Positions 45,150-57,399 of a DNA stretch of 64,000 bases are shown here, piece after piece. Every line of letters starts with the position of its first letter. The first letter of the stretch is position 1. Position numbers and translations under genes: made by a program. Source of the DNA: Boswellia sacra (taxonomy: Eukaryota > Streptophyta > Magnoliopsida > Sapindales > Burseraceae); assembly GCA_013180625.2 (NCBI GenBank), contig SNVD02003448.1:1-64000 (forward strand). The letters run 5' to 3'. Below the pieces are notes generated by a model. It was not told the DNA's origin. It worked only from the letters and a program-made list of their open reading frames with translations, and did not search any database.

Positions 45150-46425
45150 TTGAAGTAGGCAAGTTACTTTCGTATCAGCCCAATAAAGAATTAGCAATCT
45201 GACTCACTTGAACTTCTAAATTCCTGATTTGTGCATCTTGATTTTGAAAGTTGGTTTTAGCCTCATTTATGAATTGGTTGGTCTTACTTGCCACCTGGTT
45301 GAGGTTATCCATTAACTGACTAGTTTTTGTTTGTCAGTTGAGCTATTGCCTCTTCAAGTACAGATTTCTTTTCTTGTGGTGGCTGTGCTTTTGGAGGTTT
45401 CAACACATTTTGGCTGTTCTATGAAAAATTAGGATAATTTAGCCAACCGGGATTGTAAATGTTGCTATAAGTATTGTTTCTTGGGTGGTTGTAATCTACA
45501 AAATTTGCTTGTTCTTCCTGCCCCAAAAATGGATTCCCTTCATCACAGTTATCACTCAGATGGTTTCCCTGACAAAAATCACATACTATAGATGGAGTGT
45601 TAATAGCATTAATTGTCACACTGCTGTTACGTAGATGGTTGTTAAGTGAAGCAACTTGGACTGTCAAGGCAAAAATAGGATAAATCTCAAATGCTTCAGC
45701 TAATTTCTGTTGCACAGCTCTTTCATTGGGCCATTGAGAATTATTTAGGGACATCTGATCCAATAATGCATAGGCCGCATTTTGTGTCTTTTCATGAATG
45801 CTCCACCAGCTGTTGCATCAAGCAAGGTTCTCACTGAGCCATTCAATCTAAAAAAAATTTTTGTACCTACATCCACTTGGGTATGCTTTACTAAGGTCAT
45901 TTCTTAAACAACTCCTTATATTGTTCCCACGCATCCTGAAGTGTCTCTCCATTAGGCTGAGCAAAATTTGAAATTTCAATCCGCATTTTTTCTATCTTCG
46001 AAGGTAGGGAAGAACTTTCCAAGAAATCTCTGAGTCAACTCATCCCAAGTTGTGATAAAACTAGTAGGTAAGGAATTTAGGTAGCTTTTTGCTTTATCCT
46101 TCAAGGAAAATGGAAATAGCCTCAGGCGAGTAGCATCATCCAAAACATCGTTACACTTAGCTGTTTCATAGATCTCGAGAAAATTGCCTATGTGATCATT
46201 GGGATCTTCATTCGATAGTCCACTGAATAGTAAAGATTGGATCATCTGCATGGTTACCGGTGTGAATTCAAAATTTGCTTGAATTGCTGGTTTCCTGATA
46301 GCTTGATGAACACCTCTTACTACTAGGAAAACATAATCCATAAGTGTACGGTTGTCGTCATCTGCTCTTTCTGCATTTGGTTGTGGTCCAACTGCTCCAA
46401 TAATTATTAGAATTTCTTCCGCCAT
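45150..46425 (-). pseudogene. Athila gag pseudogene
   Basis: Starts with ATG at 46425 (MAEEILIIIG). The capsid part reads FTPVTMQMIQSLLFSGLSNE, DPNDHIGNFLEIYETAKCND, RLRLFPFSLKDKAKSYLNSL and TTWDELTQRFLGKFFP. Further on (45763-45419) come ERAVQQKLAEAFEIYP, VCDFCQGNHLSDNCDE (a CX2CX4HX4C zinc knuckle) and FVDYNHPRNNTYSNIYNPGW, typical of Athila gag. The frame is lost from 45976 to 45763. Confidence 0.9.
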
Positions 46426-46429
46426 GGTG

Positions 46430-47150
46430 TCTCGCTGCCTAGTAGCCTCTCTTTTCTCCTTTATACTCTTTCGACAAGTACGCTCTATCTTAGGGTCAAA
46501 CTAGAGTAGGTTTTCACTTTCAAATTTTTGCATACACCTGAAAAATAGCACACAAGAATTCAACACCATGAATTTTTTTCGGGTGTAGTGGACTGGTAAG
46601 ATACTGCACTATAGAGGGCTAAAGGGCAAAAGAAAATTTGAAAATGTAAAGTTCAAGACTTATTTTAGGTATGAAATTGTCAAATAACAATTTTTGGGGA
46701 CTAAAAAGAAATTAAAAGTATCTACAAACATCAAATTCAATTCATGATCAATTGCTAGTCCTACAAGTCATATAAATCATTTACAAACACCCGAGGTTAC
46801 GCTCCTGCACAAAGTCTTTGTTTAGGTGTCGATTAAAGACCAAAGAGCTACGCTCCTACGCCACACATGTTGTGCGACAGCTCAAGATTTCAATCTAAAA
46901 ACCTTTAAGTCGGCAAACAAATGTGCTCCTGCATAATAGAACTTTTGCACTTGCGCAAAATCTTTGTTTGTCCTGCTTAAAATTTATATATATATATATA
47001 TCGAGATTTTTTTTTTGGAAACAAACGACTATAAACAATAATTTATCAGTCTTCAAGCACAAATTAAAACACAAATTGAAATTAAAATGCACGCAATATA
47101 TAAATTCAAACTAAAATAGAGTTAATTATTGCGATATTAATAACAAGACA
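46430..47150 (-). other. Athila 5' leader
   Basis: Non-coding. It holds three diverged copies of an ACGCTCCTGC...AAAG block (46800-46975) and a short (TA)n run at 46987-47001. Confidence 0.6.
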
Positions 47151-47151
47151 G

Positions 47152-47169
47152 TCCATGACAACGGCGCCA
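47152..47169 (-). promoter_or_regulatory. Primer-binding site of Athila element (tRNA-Asp type)
   Basis: The minus strand reads TGGCGCCGTTGTCATGGA, close to the tRNA-Asp complement TGGCGCCGTTGCCGGGGA of Athila elements. It lies six bases from the LTR, after AGTTTT. Confidence 0.88.
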
Positions 47170-47175
47170 AAAACT

Positions 47176-48187
47176 TGTAGCTTAAAAATCGTGGGTATAC
47201 AATATCATAGACAAGTAATAAAATGAGAGTACAAGTATGGTCCCACGAGGAAAGTGTCATCCCACGAGGACTGTTGCTAGTAAATACCGAAATTATGTTA
47301 ACCTCTATTTAATTTAAATAATTTATAAAAGAGAATTAAGTTTTGGTAAGATTAAGCAAAACTTGATTACACTAAAATTTACACTATGGACACTCACAAA
47401 AATTATGGATAGAAGAATTTAATGATTAAAAATCTAAGGATTTGATTTCACCAGAATTAATCAATTCAACTTCTCTAATTTAATTAACAAAAGTTTATTC
47501 TTATTGTTGCCAATCAGTTTCACTAATTTGATTATTCTTCTTTCTCAAGAATTAATAATGTATTTTGATAGATTAGAATCACATATCTGTCTCATCTAAC
47601 TTACTATTAATACCCATTAAGCGTAAGAAACCATACAAGATTGCACAAGTCACATTCAAATCTCTATCATACATGATTTATGGTAAGATAATTAAGGACT
47701 AGTGTAAACATCACTTCTCAGTCTCAATCCACATCTCAATTCATGCAATAATTGGCCAAAAAATCACAAGTATTAAGCATATAATTAAATTGCTCATCAG
47801 TATTTGGAATAAACATCAATCAACTAAAGTCAAGAGAAATTGAACATCAAAATACGGCGACATCTTCACCGTAGAAAAGGAAAATTAATTCATATTACAA
47901 ACAAATACAGATCTAAACATGTTTTTAAACATAAGTAAAGAGAGGGATAGAAAAACTAGCTATGGAGAATTGAATAGTTCATGATGAAGATGACGTCTGT
48001 CTGGTTTTGCTTTCACCTCTCCAAGAATCCATCTCCAAGTCCGTATCACTAAGTCCTCTGCCAAAGTTTTCTTCCTCTGTTCGAATTCCTCCTTGCTTGA
48101 ATGAACTTCCCCTTTTCTTCCTAATCCCAACTCACAAGAGAGAAGACACACTCATATCTTTTCCTTGGGATTCCACATATGGACCAG
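47176..48187 (-). repeat. 5' LTR of Athila element, truncated
   Basis: Aligns with 18776-19763 of the 3' LTR, then stops abruptly after ACCAG at 48187. About 365 bp of U3 sequence is missing, and the next base belongs to a copia coding region. Confidence 0.88.
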
Positions 48188-48900
48188 TTCAAGAATCTTT
48201 GAAATACTAAAAAAAGAATCTTTGAAGTACTAAAAAAAGAATTAGAAGCATGTGAACTTTTAATTTGCTTACCCTTTTGGTAAGAGCCACACACAATGTC
48301 TAGTTTATGCTCAAACTTAGGTACTCCTCTAATTGCACCAATCTTAGTTAATGTAACTAAGTCTTTATAATTCATGTGACCAAGTCTTTGATACCATAGT
48401 TCAATCTTAGAAGTTTGAACATGCAATAAACTCAATTTAGTTAATAAGTAATAATTGTCACTAGACCTAACACCTTCAAGAATGCAGTTCTTGTTGGAGT
48501 CAAGAACCATGCACTTATTCGTATTGAACTCAACAGTATATTTATCATCACAAATCTGACTAATACTGAGTAAATTAACTTTAAGACCTTCAACATACAA
48601 AACATCAATAAACTTAGGTAAACCATTAATACACAATGTACCCTTACCAATTACCTTGCTCTTGGCACCATCTCCAAATGTGATTGAACCTTGGCTACAT
48701 GATTTGAAAATTTTCAGTAGATTTTTATTACCTATCATATGTCTTAAACACCCACTATCACAGTACTAAGAATTATCAGTGAATGCATTCAAAATAGATA
48801 AGGAAACATTACATTTGTTTGCGTTTTTTTAACCCAGTTCTATTGTGCTTTATGTGATTGCTCATGTTGTCTGTAATATGATTGCATTACAATTGTTTGT
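48188..48900 (-). pseudogene. SIRE-type copia protease and GAG-pre-integrase fragment
   Basis: On the minus strand: YCDSGCLRHMIGNKNLLKIF (protease active site D-S-G; about 48770-48710), GSITFGDGAKSKVIGKG, LYVEGLKVNLLSISQICDDK, LWYQRLGHMNYKDLVTLTKI and RGVPKFEHK...VCGSYQKGKQ. This is the SIRE-lineage protease end and GAG-pre-integrase domain, open for 180 codons apart from one stop before the protease. Integrase is cut off at 48188 by the Athila LTR. A direct repeat of about 24 bp (GAATCTTTGAA(A/G)TACTAAA) sits at 48193-48240. It lies in the order and orientation expected if it belongs to the same copia element as 15656-18770. Confidence 0.85.
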
Positions 48901-49951
48901 GTACATATAAGAATTTTTGTGAGTCTTATTACTTCAACAATCATTCAGATATTAAAAAGAAAAAAGAAAAACAAATGATAACCAATAAAGTGCAAGATAA
49001 CATCATATTATTTAATTAAAGCACTACATATCATGTGAAATATCCTGAGAGGTTAATTGTCATAATACCGAATTTATTCCTTGTTATTTTAAAAATTATC
49101 ACAAAAACCCATTATCTCTACCCTAAAATATCAAAGCTTATTCCACGGTTATATTCAAATACATTGAAGTGATCATAGGATTGTACTGATTTTCTATTTC
49201 GCCCAAATGACAAAAACAATTTAATGGCTTTCTTTTGATCTTGTCATCAGGCACAAATGCAAGAATTTTTTTCTTTCTACATTGGGCTAAATCTAATTAA
49301 TAAGAGAACTTCAATTGTACAGGAAAATTTTATCAGTATTTTACGTCGAGTCTTATCCCTTAAAATTCATATTCTGTACGTAGAGAAAAACAAAATTAAT
49401 ATATATATAGAGAGAGAGAGAGAGATGTAAGATCATAAAACCACACAGCTTTGAATCTTTGATGAAGATAAAATAATTAATGTTTTTTAGGATCTTAAAC
49501 CTTCTAACCTTTAATTTAACAAATATATAATTATAAAAATTACTAATACAATAGAAAATAGATTTATTTATGGAGATAATAATTTTCGAAAGAGAATTAT
49601 AATTAACCATTGACTTTTTATTCAAATAACAACTAAAGATTTTAGATTTATTTATTCGCGTAAAAGGATTTAATTAAAAATAACAAATAACCTTATCAGT
49701 CTTAATCCTTGACATTCAATTATATTATGATTTCAGACATATAAACAAAACACCCCTTAAATTTCTAGCCTTAACATTCTCCTATTATATGATGTATGGT
49801 GACTAGCCTAATTAGGTTATGATGAAATTAAACTTTTCTTTTGTTGAGAAAAGAAAAAAAAAACCAAAGACCACCGGCCAATTGGGCACTTAAAGATACA
49901 TTGGAAAGTTGGCCAGCAAAAATAAGAAATTATTGCTTAATAAAAACTTAC
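48901..49951. other. AT-rich sequence, nothing recognised
   Basis: Contains a (GA)n run at 49410-49426. No domain or element end is visible. Confidence 0.4.
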
Positions 49952-50012
49952 CAGCAAGTTCATCTTCGTGGAATGACTCCCTTGTGATTCAACATTGGTA
50001 TCCTTCATTTTC
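49952..50012 (-). other. Possible isolated small exon
   Basis: On the minus strand a good acceptor (TACTTCAG) and a strong donor (CTG/GTAAGTTTTT) enclose 61 bp containing an ATG followed by an open frame (MKDTNVESQGSHSTK). No family is recognised. It may be chance. Confidence 0.2.
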
Positions 50013-50782
50013 CTGAAGTATTAAATATACAAAATTAGCAAACTTTTAAGTTGTCAGCCCTTGATTGAATGATAAAAAACTTTTTTTTTTTAGATCGATC
50101 TCTTAACTAATTAACATATACTATAAAGGACATGTTAATAATTTTAAAAGTGATAGACTTATCATGAAAGAAAATAAACATGAGTTCATGATGAGAAAAT
50201 ATTAAAAATAAGAAACCATTTATTATTTTATCGCTAAAATTTTAAACTTCTTTTGAGTAATTAATCTAAACCAGCTAAAGAATTATAAAGCAATGTTACC
50301 CAAACTTAAATATATGAATTATAAAGCAATGTTACCCAAAAAATAATTTAAACATTTCATAAATTATAGAGTAATTCTACACATATAAAGTTAAATATTC
50401 CTTTGTTACTATCTAAATAAATTATTCCCTTCAATTTGTAAGATTTATATGTAGTTGGATTGAAATAAATAAATAGATCACTAAACTCTATCCATTAAAA
50501 TGTTTAGAATGGTTTAGAAATATTTACAGATTAATATTCGAAAAAATAAAAAATGATATACTTAATCTTAAATTCTATAGAAATTAATAAAACGTTGTTT
50601 ATTCGAGTTAAATATATAAAATAATATTCTAAGGTCGTTTGGCTATGTAATCAATAATTATTACTTTTTTTAATGATTTAAGAATATGTTGACCTATATC
50701 GAAAATAACCTCACCCAAGAAACACAAGATTACTCCAGTCGTTTTGGCATAATTTTTGTGCATTTATCATACATATGCGAGT
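50013..50782. other. AT-rich sequence, nothing recognised
   Basis: No ORF or repeat signal is visible except a duplicated AATTATAAAGCAATGTTACC (50280-50340). Confidence 0.4.
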
Positions 50783-50787
50783 CAGGG

Positions 50788-53700
50788 TGTCACACCCCGC
50801 ACCCAATATAGTAATATTGCAGTGGATAAGAGCTTGCCAAGGGAATACAATCATCGCTATGCCGAAATCCTCCCATAATCTTTAACTGATCGAATACCTG
50901 AGGTACACAATAGAATAGTGAGTATGAAACTCAGTAAGCAACTAGAATTATGAAAATTGGTGTAACACTCAAAATAAAACAATTAATGGCGATAACTATT
51001 TCAGAATATGACTACTATTAAATACTTAGTCCATAAATCACCAATTACTATTCATTTCTTGGTATACAAGTCACCAGTGCCCTACTACAAAAAACAAAAA
51101 ATTGATTTCACTGTTCAAGACTCGCACCCATGGGCGAGGGAATTAGCGCGGTGGCGCCAAGTTTCTGATTTCAAATCTGTTGCAAATTTCAGTTTCATGC
51201 TTCTACACCAACACTCTATTCTCTCTCACTTGGGTCTATGCAAGTGGCACTCTAACACAAAAGGTATGACGCAGCAGTGCCAATTCTCTACCTAGACTTA
51301 GACCTCTTTAGGTCAGTTCAAGATGCACTGTTGTGCCATTTAATGGCACTTTTGTGCTAACCCTGTATCATTGGCCAATTTTCTAAACCATTTACTCACT
51401 TATCCAGTCACATTTCTAATTCCATAAATACATGTCTATGGGTAATCAAATATGGCTTTTCCATGTCACAGCTCACCACATATACCTATACAAACACCTA
51501 TTTATATACACACATTTAACCACTAATGGCTGAGAGAAAGCGAGCAGCACCTTGTATAGGTTGGGCTAGGCGGAGCTTGAAGAAGCGAGCCCTTATCAGA
51601 GAAAACCAAACTTTCTACAAGTCTATCACATCCTCATGTGCTCCAATAAACACATAAATCATTCAAACATGAGTTTCCACAAGCTAGCTACATTGTTCAT
51701 ATGGATATTCATTTCACATAATTTTGGAAGCTTCCACAGTACAGTCAGAGATGCTTAGGAACAGTGCTCTCTAATCAAGGTAGGACTTATCATATCGCAG
51801 TTAGATCATATATATGGGCTCATATCATATAGCCACCCATTGGTAGCATCCGTAGGCAAAGCATCGTCGCAGTGAGTATTTCTCACATTGCATGAATCCG
51901 CCACCACCCGAAGGTGACAGCCACATAGTTCTGCTGACTCAATCCTGCCACATGGAACAGTACATATACACATAGTTGCCTAAACTTGATATAACTCAAG
52001 GCTAGTCTGACAATCTGGGCGATACCGGGCCTATGCTACCGAATCCCATGTAGGGAAACATATGGTCTAGACCTTTTCTCAAGCTATAAGAGCCAAGTAT
52101 CCTAAGTTGTGGCATGCCACTCACATATCAGTTTTCACATTCAGTCATATAAGTGATGCTCTATATTAAGCTTTCACTCACATATCACATTTCACATTCT
52201 AGTCACATAAATGAAGCTCTATGTCAAGCTTCTAACCCAATCACAACTTATCACAATTCATTCACCTAATGCTAGCATTTAACGGTATCACATTTCACAT
52301 TCGACATTCAATATGTTCCCATGGGCTTGGCATGTAATTTCAAATTCATAACACATCACACAGTGATGCATGCCTTCACACATCATAATATTGCAGTTCA
52401 CTATCATAATTGAGGTTCTACGTAGGCTTCTTATTAATCACATATACATTCATAAATATAGAAAACCTACATATCTCATATACACTTATCGATGTGCACA
52501 ATCAACACATTGGCATCATTTCTACACATATAGAACCCCATTGAATTCCTTATTAGTGCCAACCCTTCCATTACTCTTCAATGTATTTCAATCATTTCGT
52601 TGCACAACTATGTCCATTTATAACTGATCTCATTCATTTTTCACTCATACATATTCATGGCACTCTAATACACATGGTTTTTCATAGACATTCATTTGTC
52701 ATGCCAACTCACATGAGGAAATAGTATCCTCGAACGTTTGGCATGTATTTCATTCTTCATATACACACGTCGTTTCATTGGCGATGTTATTCAAGCCATA
52801 TCATAACAAATTCACATACATGAGGGCACATTCACATTTCTATATCTCACACGCACAGAATTTACACCAACATATAACTCACATACACATCAAAGTGTGC
52901 GAAATCACACATTTTATAAATCACTATAAGCCCCAATTAAATCATTTCCCATATCAAGGTCCATGTATTCATGGCCCCATCCACATTCCATCAACACATT
53001 TCACATATATTCACAAACACAATCATTAAACACATTTCATTAAGAGTTAACATTTGTTGTGTCTTTAGAAGGGTCTAGCTACTTACCTGATTAGCCTCGC
53101 CTCTTATTTTGTTGTCCTGTATTTCTTGACAAGCAGTTGTTTAAAGTTCATCTCTTCTTCTTCTCCTTCCTCTCTAGTAACCATTGCCATAGTCATGACA
53201 CACTAATCAGTGTCCATTTAGAAAGAATTAAACCCCTTATAGGTTAACAATATTTCAACCAACCAACAACATCATTTATTAAACACTATCACACATACAT
53301 ATTGGTTGGATTATTATAATAAGGGTTATTCATTTCTAATCACCACCCAACTTCATGGAACTCAAATAAACATACACATTATAGTCCATGAATTTTATTG
53401 AGTCAAAATAAGGTCATATACCCTTTGAAATCCTTAATTTCATTCACATAGCAAATCTGTCTGCCGACCTCTCAACTGAACAGTGCAAATTTGAAGAATT
53501 TTATAAAATTATACAATAGTCAAATCTCTACCAAACTTTTCAATTTAGAACTAGACACATGTAAGAGTCATTCAACCAAAAATCATGATTTTCTAAGGAG
53601 TTTAAGTCAGTCAAATGAAATTTCCTCCATATGCTCTATTTTGGAAATTGTCATTCACAATTCTTTATGTCTAGTTTTGAAAATTCATAAAAATTCATAC

Positions 53701-54520
53701 ACAACTCCAAAAATCATGAAAATTTACGGTCTAACAGAAAACATATCCAAAGATTTTCATATCAAAAATCAAGAAATTTTACAAATATTTGCCCTCTCAA
53801 GTCGAGTTCATTCCCCATGTCCTGTTCTAAAATAGGGAAATTCATAATTTTGAACCAGAACTTCAAAATTTCATTACAATTCACACACTATGAATTTTTG
53901 CGTGTTTCAGAATTTTATAAACTCCTTTATGTGTCTAGTTCACCATGAAAAAATTTTAGGGTCAGCAAACAACCATGGAATTTATGGAAATTTTTGGACT
54001 TAGCACTGTTCAGAAAAACAACTCTGCAGGATTCATGCTCATACTTTACTTCTAGCTTCCTAGCATCATCAAATCTTTAAATTCTTCCATAATTCACTCT
54101 AATTCATGTTTTTCTAGCCATTTACAGTATATGCCTAACATGAAATATTACAAACAATAACAAACTATCACTTAATAGCATGGGTATGGCTAGAGCTAGA
54201 GATGGAGGAGTGAATCTTTACCTCTTGGATTCTTGTTTTCTTTCTCTCCTCTTAATTCCATGGCAAAATTGAGGGAAATAGGGAGAGAGGCTGCTGGATG
54301 TTTCAAAGAGAAAGGGGGAAGAAAAATGGGTCTTTCTAGAGTCTAGAGGGTTTATATAGACAAACATGAAGGGGAAAAGTACAATTCAGCCCCTCATTTC
54401 CTTAATTCTTTCAATCACTTCCCCCAATCCTTATTTTATTACAACAGCACCTATACCCAACACATATATATATGGTAACATAAAAATATCATAATCATTA
54501 ATAAACTTTAGGGTGTTACA
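50788..54520 (-). mobile_element. Solo LTR of a Ty3-gypsy retrotransposon, 3.73 kb
   Basis: The ends are inverted (TGTCACACCC at 50788, GGGTGTTACA ending 54520) and flanked by CAGGG (50783-50787) and TAGGG (54521-54525), a 5-bp duplication with one change. Read on the minus strand it starts TGTAACACCC and has CTATATAAACCCTC near 54349-54362, a TATA box about 160 bp inside. There is no gag-pol, primer site or polypurine tract. The long LTR with TGTAACACCC ends suggests a Tekay/Del-like chromovirus (inference). ORFs within are His/Ser-rich by composition and not coding. Confidence 0.75.
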
Positions 54521-54525
54521 TAGGG

Positions 54526-56085
54526 ATATAGAAATGATATCTTCGTTGAGGGTTAACTACTTCAGATAAAAATATAAACAGATTTCAGAGTTACAGAAAG
54601 AAAGAAAAAAAAAACAAATTTTAAACTTCCAAGTCTTATAAAACTCAAAAGAAAATAGGGGAAAAAAAGATTCTGGGTTTTGAGAACTCACTTCTCTGGG
54701 GCCCTGGGATTCAATCCTTAGCTCCAAAATGTGAGGGCTTCATGTGAAACGAAATAGTGAACGTTAACTCACTCTTCTAAATAGATGCTGGAAGACATTA
54801 AAAATTAAGTAAAAATTGACTAGATAAGAAATAACATTCCACTTGAAGGATTTTAATAATTCAATGCCCCAGTCTTGTTATTGGGTTTTCTAGAGATCAT
54901 AACAGGTTTAAAAATTAAAGTTAAAAAAAAAAAAAAAGCTAGCTCAGGTACAATGCCAGTTGTCCAACTTAGCTACCAATAAAATATGGGTTAATATGAC
55001 AAAGAGGATTGAATCTGAATCGAGGTTGAAGATCCTGACTTAAATAGAGAAGTTACTGGATACACTGGAAGAATATGAACGTAATAGAGTGGCGATGATG
55101 GAGTGTATAAAGCAAAAAACTCCAAGTAATGAATTATAGACATGTAATTAATTGACTAGTCAACTTTTAAATATTATAAAAGAGTACGTAGTTTATTACA
55201 TCAAAGATTGAAAAATATAATAATCTTGTTATTATCAAATTTAATATTATACGATTAATATAATGATATTATCAAATTTGATATTCTAATTATCGACAAC
55301 CGAGTGTTGACTTGTTTGCATATGACAAAGTCACTCTAGTCGGTGCATGCATCAACTCAAGTAAATATTGCACATGGCAAGGTTCGAGCTATTTACTAAC
55401 TCGGTTCTCCCACAGCACCCTAATTTAATAATCAGAATTCTTAGATTTAGATCTAAGAATTTGACAATTCAGTAATGTTACATGATCTCGTTCTATTTGG
55501 ATCTGTTTCTGTTCTGAATATATGTGAAATTTAAATTTTGTTTAGGGGCTTGGCAGGCCGAGCATCCCCAAGCTTCTACAGTAATTATACATGTAATATG
55601 TTAAAATGAACAATAATTATTGTTAAACAGTAAGGGTTTAAGTTTATTTTTCATGTTCAATTTCATTGAAGTGAACAATAACAGTTTTTAGCATTTTCTA
55701 ATCTAAATATCTTTCTTACATGTATTAATCAGGGTTCCAAATTTTTTAATTTCAGCATTGATATTTTGTAGTTAACTAATTTAAGTGTGAAAGTTTATTC
55801 GTGATATTAGTTTTGACAATAAATTATCTATGGTGGACTATAATGACGTGTTAATATTAATTTGGTAAAATACTTTACATTTCGATGTTTATATCATTTT
55901 CACTCTCAAATAATTGTATAATTTGTAGGTTTTTCAATCATACCGGAAAGCACTAATTGAATGAACTCGAACTTTGGGCAGAAGAAATAGGTTTGTTATT
56001 GTGATACATGAATTTGATTTAAGTACAGTGTGATAAAATCAAAGATGAATTTTGGATGTGAAAGCAATGAAAGCCCTAGATCTCA
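54526..56085. other. AT-rich sequence, nothing firm
   Basis: A plus-strand reading at about 54995-55130 (MTKRIESESRLKILT, stop, EKLLDTLEEYERNRVAMME) looks protein-like but is not recognised. Confidence 0.35.
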
Positions 56086-56089
56086 GATA

Positions 56090-56118
56090 ATAATGATGAT
56101 GATGATGATGATGATAAA
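56090..56118 (+). repeat. (GAT)n microsatellite
   Basis: About nine tandem trinucleotide units. Confidence 0.9.
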
Positions 56119-56269
56119 GCTTTAATATTTACTTGGAGAGAGTAAAAACCTAGATGGAAAAAAAGGAGAGATTATTAGCTTTTAATTTTGGAGGAGAAGA
56201 AAAGTCTATTAGAGGGCTTAACGTAATAATTTTAAGCTTAAGTTTCTAGAAAAGTACTAAACTTAATAT

Positions 56270-56345
56270 GGTATCAAAGTCATAAAAATACAACGGTTGT
56301 TAGTTCAATTCCTCTTCGTGCTTGTACTGGTTCATCAAATCTGGG
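56270..56345 (+). other. Possible retroelement primer-site remnant
   Basis: ATATGGTATCAAAGTCATAA followed by GGTTGTTAGTTCAATTCCTC resembles a decayed initiator-Met tRNA primer site and the adjoining leader of small LTR elements. No LTR pair was found. Confidence 0.3.
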
Positions 56346-56950
56346 TCAAATAAATGTCATTCCATGTTTTAAATAATGTTTTTTTTCTATTTTAAGAAAT
56401 TTTTAATTTGAATTTGGCCTTGTTTAATTATATCATACTAAGCTGTAACCGATGCAAACCTCCATCTAACTCGCTGGAATTATAATTCCAATCCAACGGT
56501 TGAATAAAGCACCCTTTTATTAACCTCCAACAAATTAAAGCAATTACTAAATCAATACAGTTTATTAACAAATTTATTAAAAAAGAAATTGGACAATGAC
56601 ACCAGCCAATGATGCCTATTGATCGCGGGTGTTAGTCCTTTTCTCTTCTGTTTCATATCATTATATTGAAATTTTCCTGATCTAGGCAATGGGAAAAGTT
56701 TTGCCGATTCAAATGGTCATCGTTACTACAACCACCCTAATTTATAGGGAGGACAATGAGGCGGGGAAAGGACGGGGTATCTCCATCTAGGGAATGCTTT
56801 CCCAACCCACCTCATTCTTCATGACAACATCTTTTATATAATTAAACTTAGGATTTTAACAAAACGATATAACATTTTATTTTTAGATAATAATATAATT
56901 TTATATTTTTCCAATAATCAATATATTAAATGTCAAATCAAAATATTATT

Positions 56951-57397
56951 TATAAGTTTATATATATTTTTATATGTTATAGTTTATTACATGAAAATAA
57001 AAATAACATATATTTAATATTTTTATATGTAATGATAGGGTGCAGGGTGGGCATGGAGTGGGGAGTAGTAAACCCGTCTCCACCACATCACAATGCGGGG
57101 ATTAAAATTCTATCCCATCCTCGCGTCATCTGGATAAAAACTACCCCTATTCCCACCCTGATTGTTATTAGATATTATAAGTTTATATATTTTTTATATG
57201 CTATAGTTTATTACATGAAAATAAAAATAACATATATTTAATATTTTTATATGTAATGATGAGGTGTAGGGTGGGTGTGGAGTGGGCAGTAGTAAACCCG
57301 TCTCCACCACATCACAATGCGGGGATTAAAATTCTATCCCATCGTCGCCCCATCTGGATGAAAAACTACCCCTATTCCCACCCCGATTGTAATAGAT
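56951..57397 (+). repeat. 225-bp direct duplication with GC-rich halves
   Basis: Copy 1 (56951-57175) and copy 2 (57176-57397) are nearly identical: an AT-rich half (AGTTTATTACATGAAAATAA) followed by a GC-rich half (CCCGTCTCCACCACATCACA, GCGGGGATTAAAATTC). A related, diverged GC-rich piece is at 56755-56815. It may be a decayed, tandemly inserted repeat family. Confidence 0.9.
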
Positions 57398-57399
57398 CC

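Larger units (their letters stand above)
18776..48187 (-). mobile_element. Athila (Ty3-gypsy) element, minus strand, interrupted by a Tat element
   Basis: From right to left the parts are: 5' LTR 47176-48187 (truncated), primer-binding site 47152-47169, leader, gag, protease, RT, RNase H, integrase ending at 41210, the Tat insertion (24381-41187), 3' region with a LOG fragment, polypurine tract 20129-20145, and 3' LTR 18776-20128. The pol sequence (LPSHLRYAYLGES, GWRICIDYRKLN) and the tRNA-Asp primer site place it in the Athila lineage. All coding parts have stops or frame changes. It sits inside a SIRE-type copia element, and its right end was lost in a deletion. Confidence 0.88.

Noticed and set aside
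52370..53029. His/Tyr/Thr-rich ORFs inside the solo LTR
   Set aside because: They come from CACAT-rich composition; no domain, and LTRs are non-coding.
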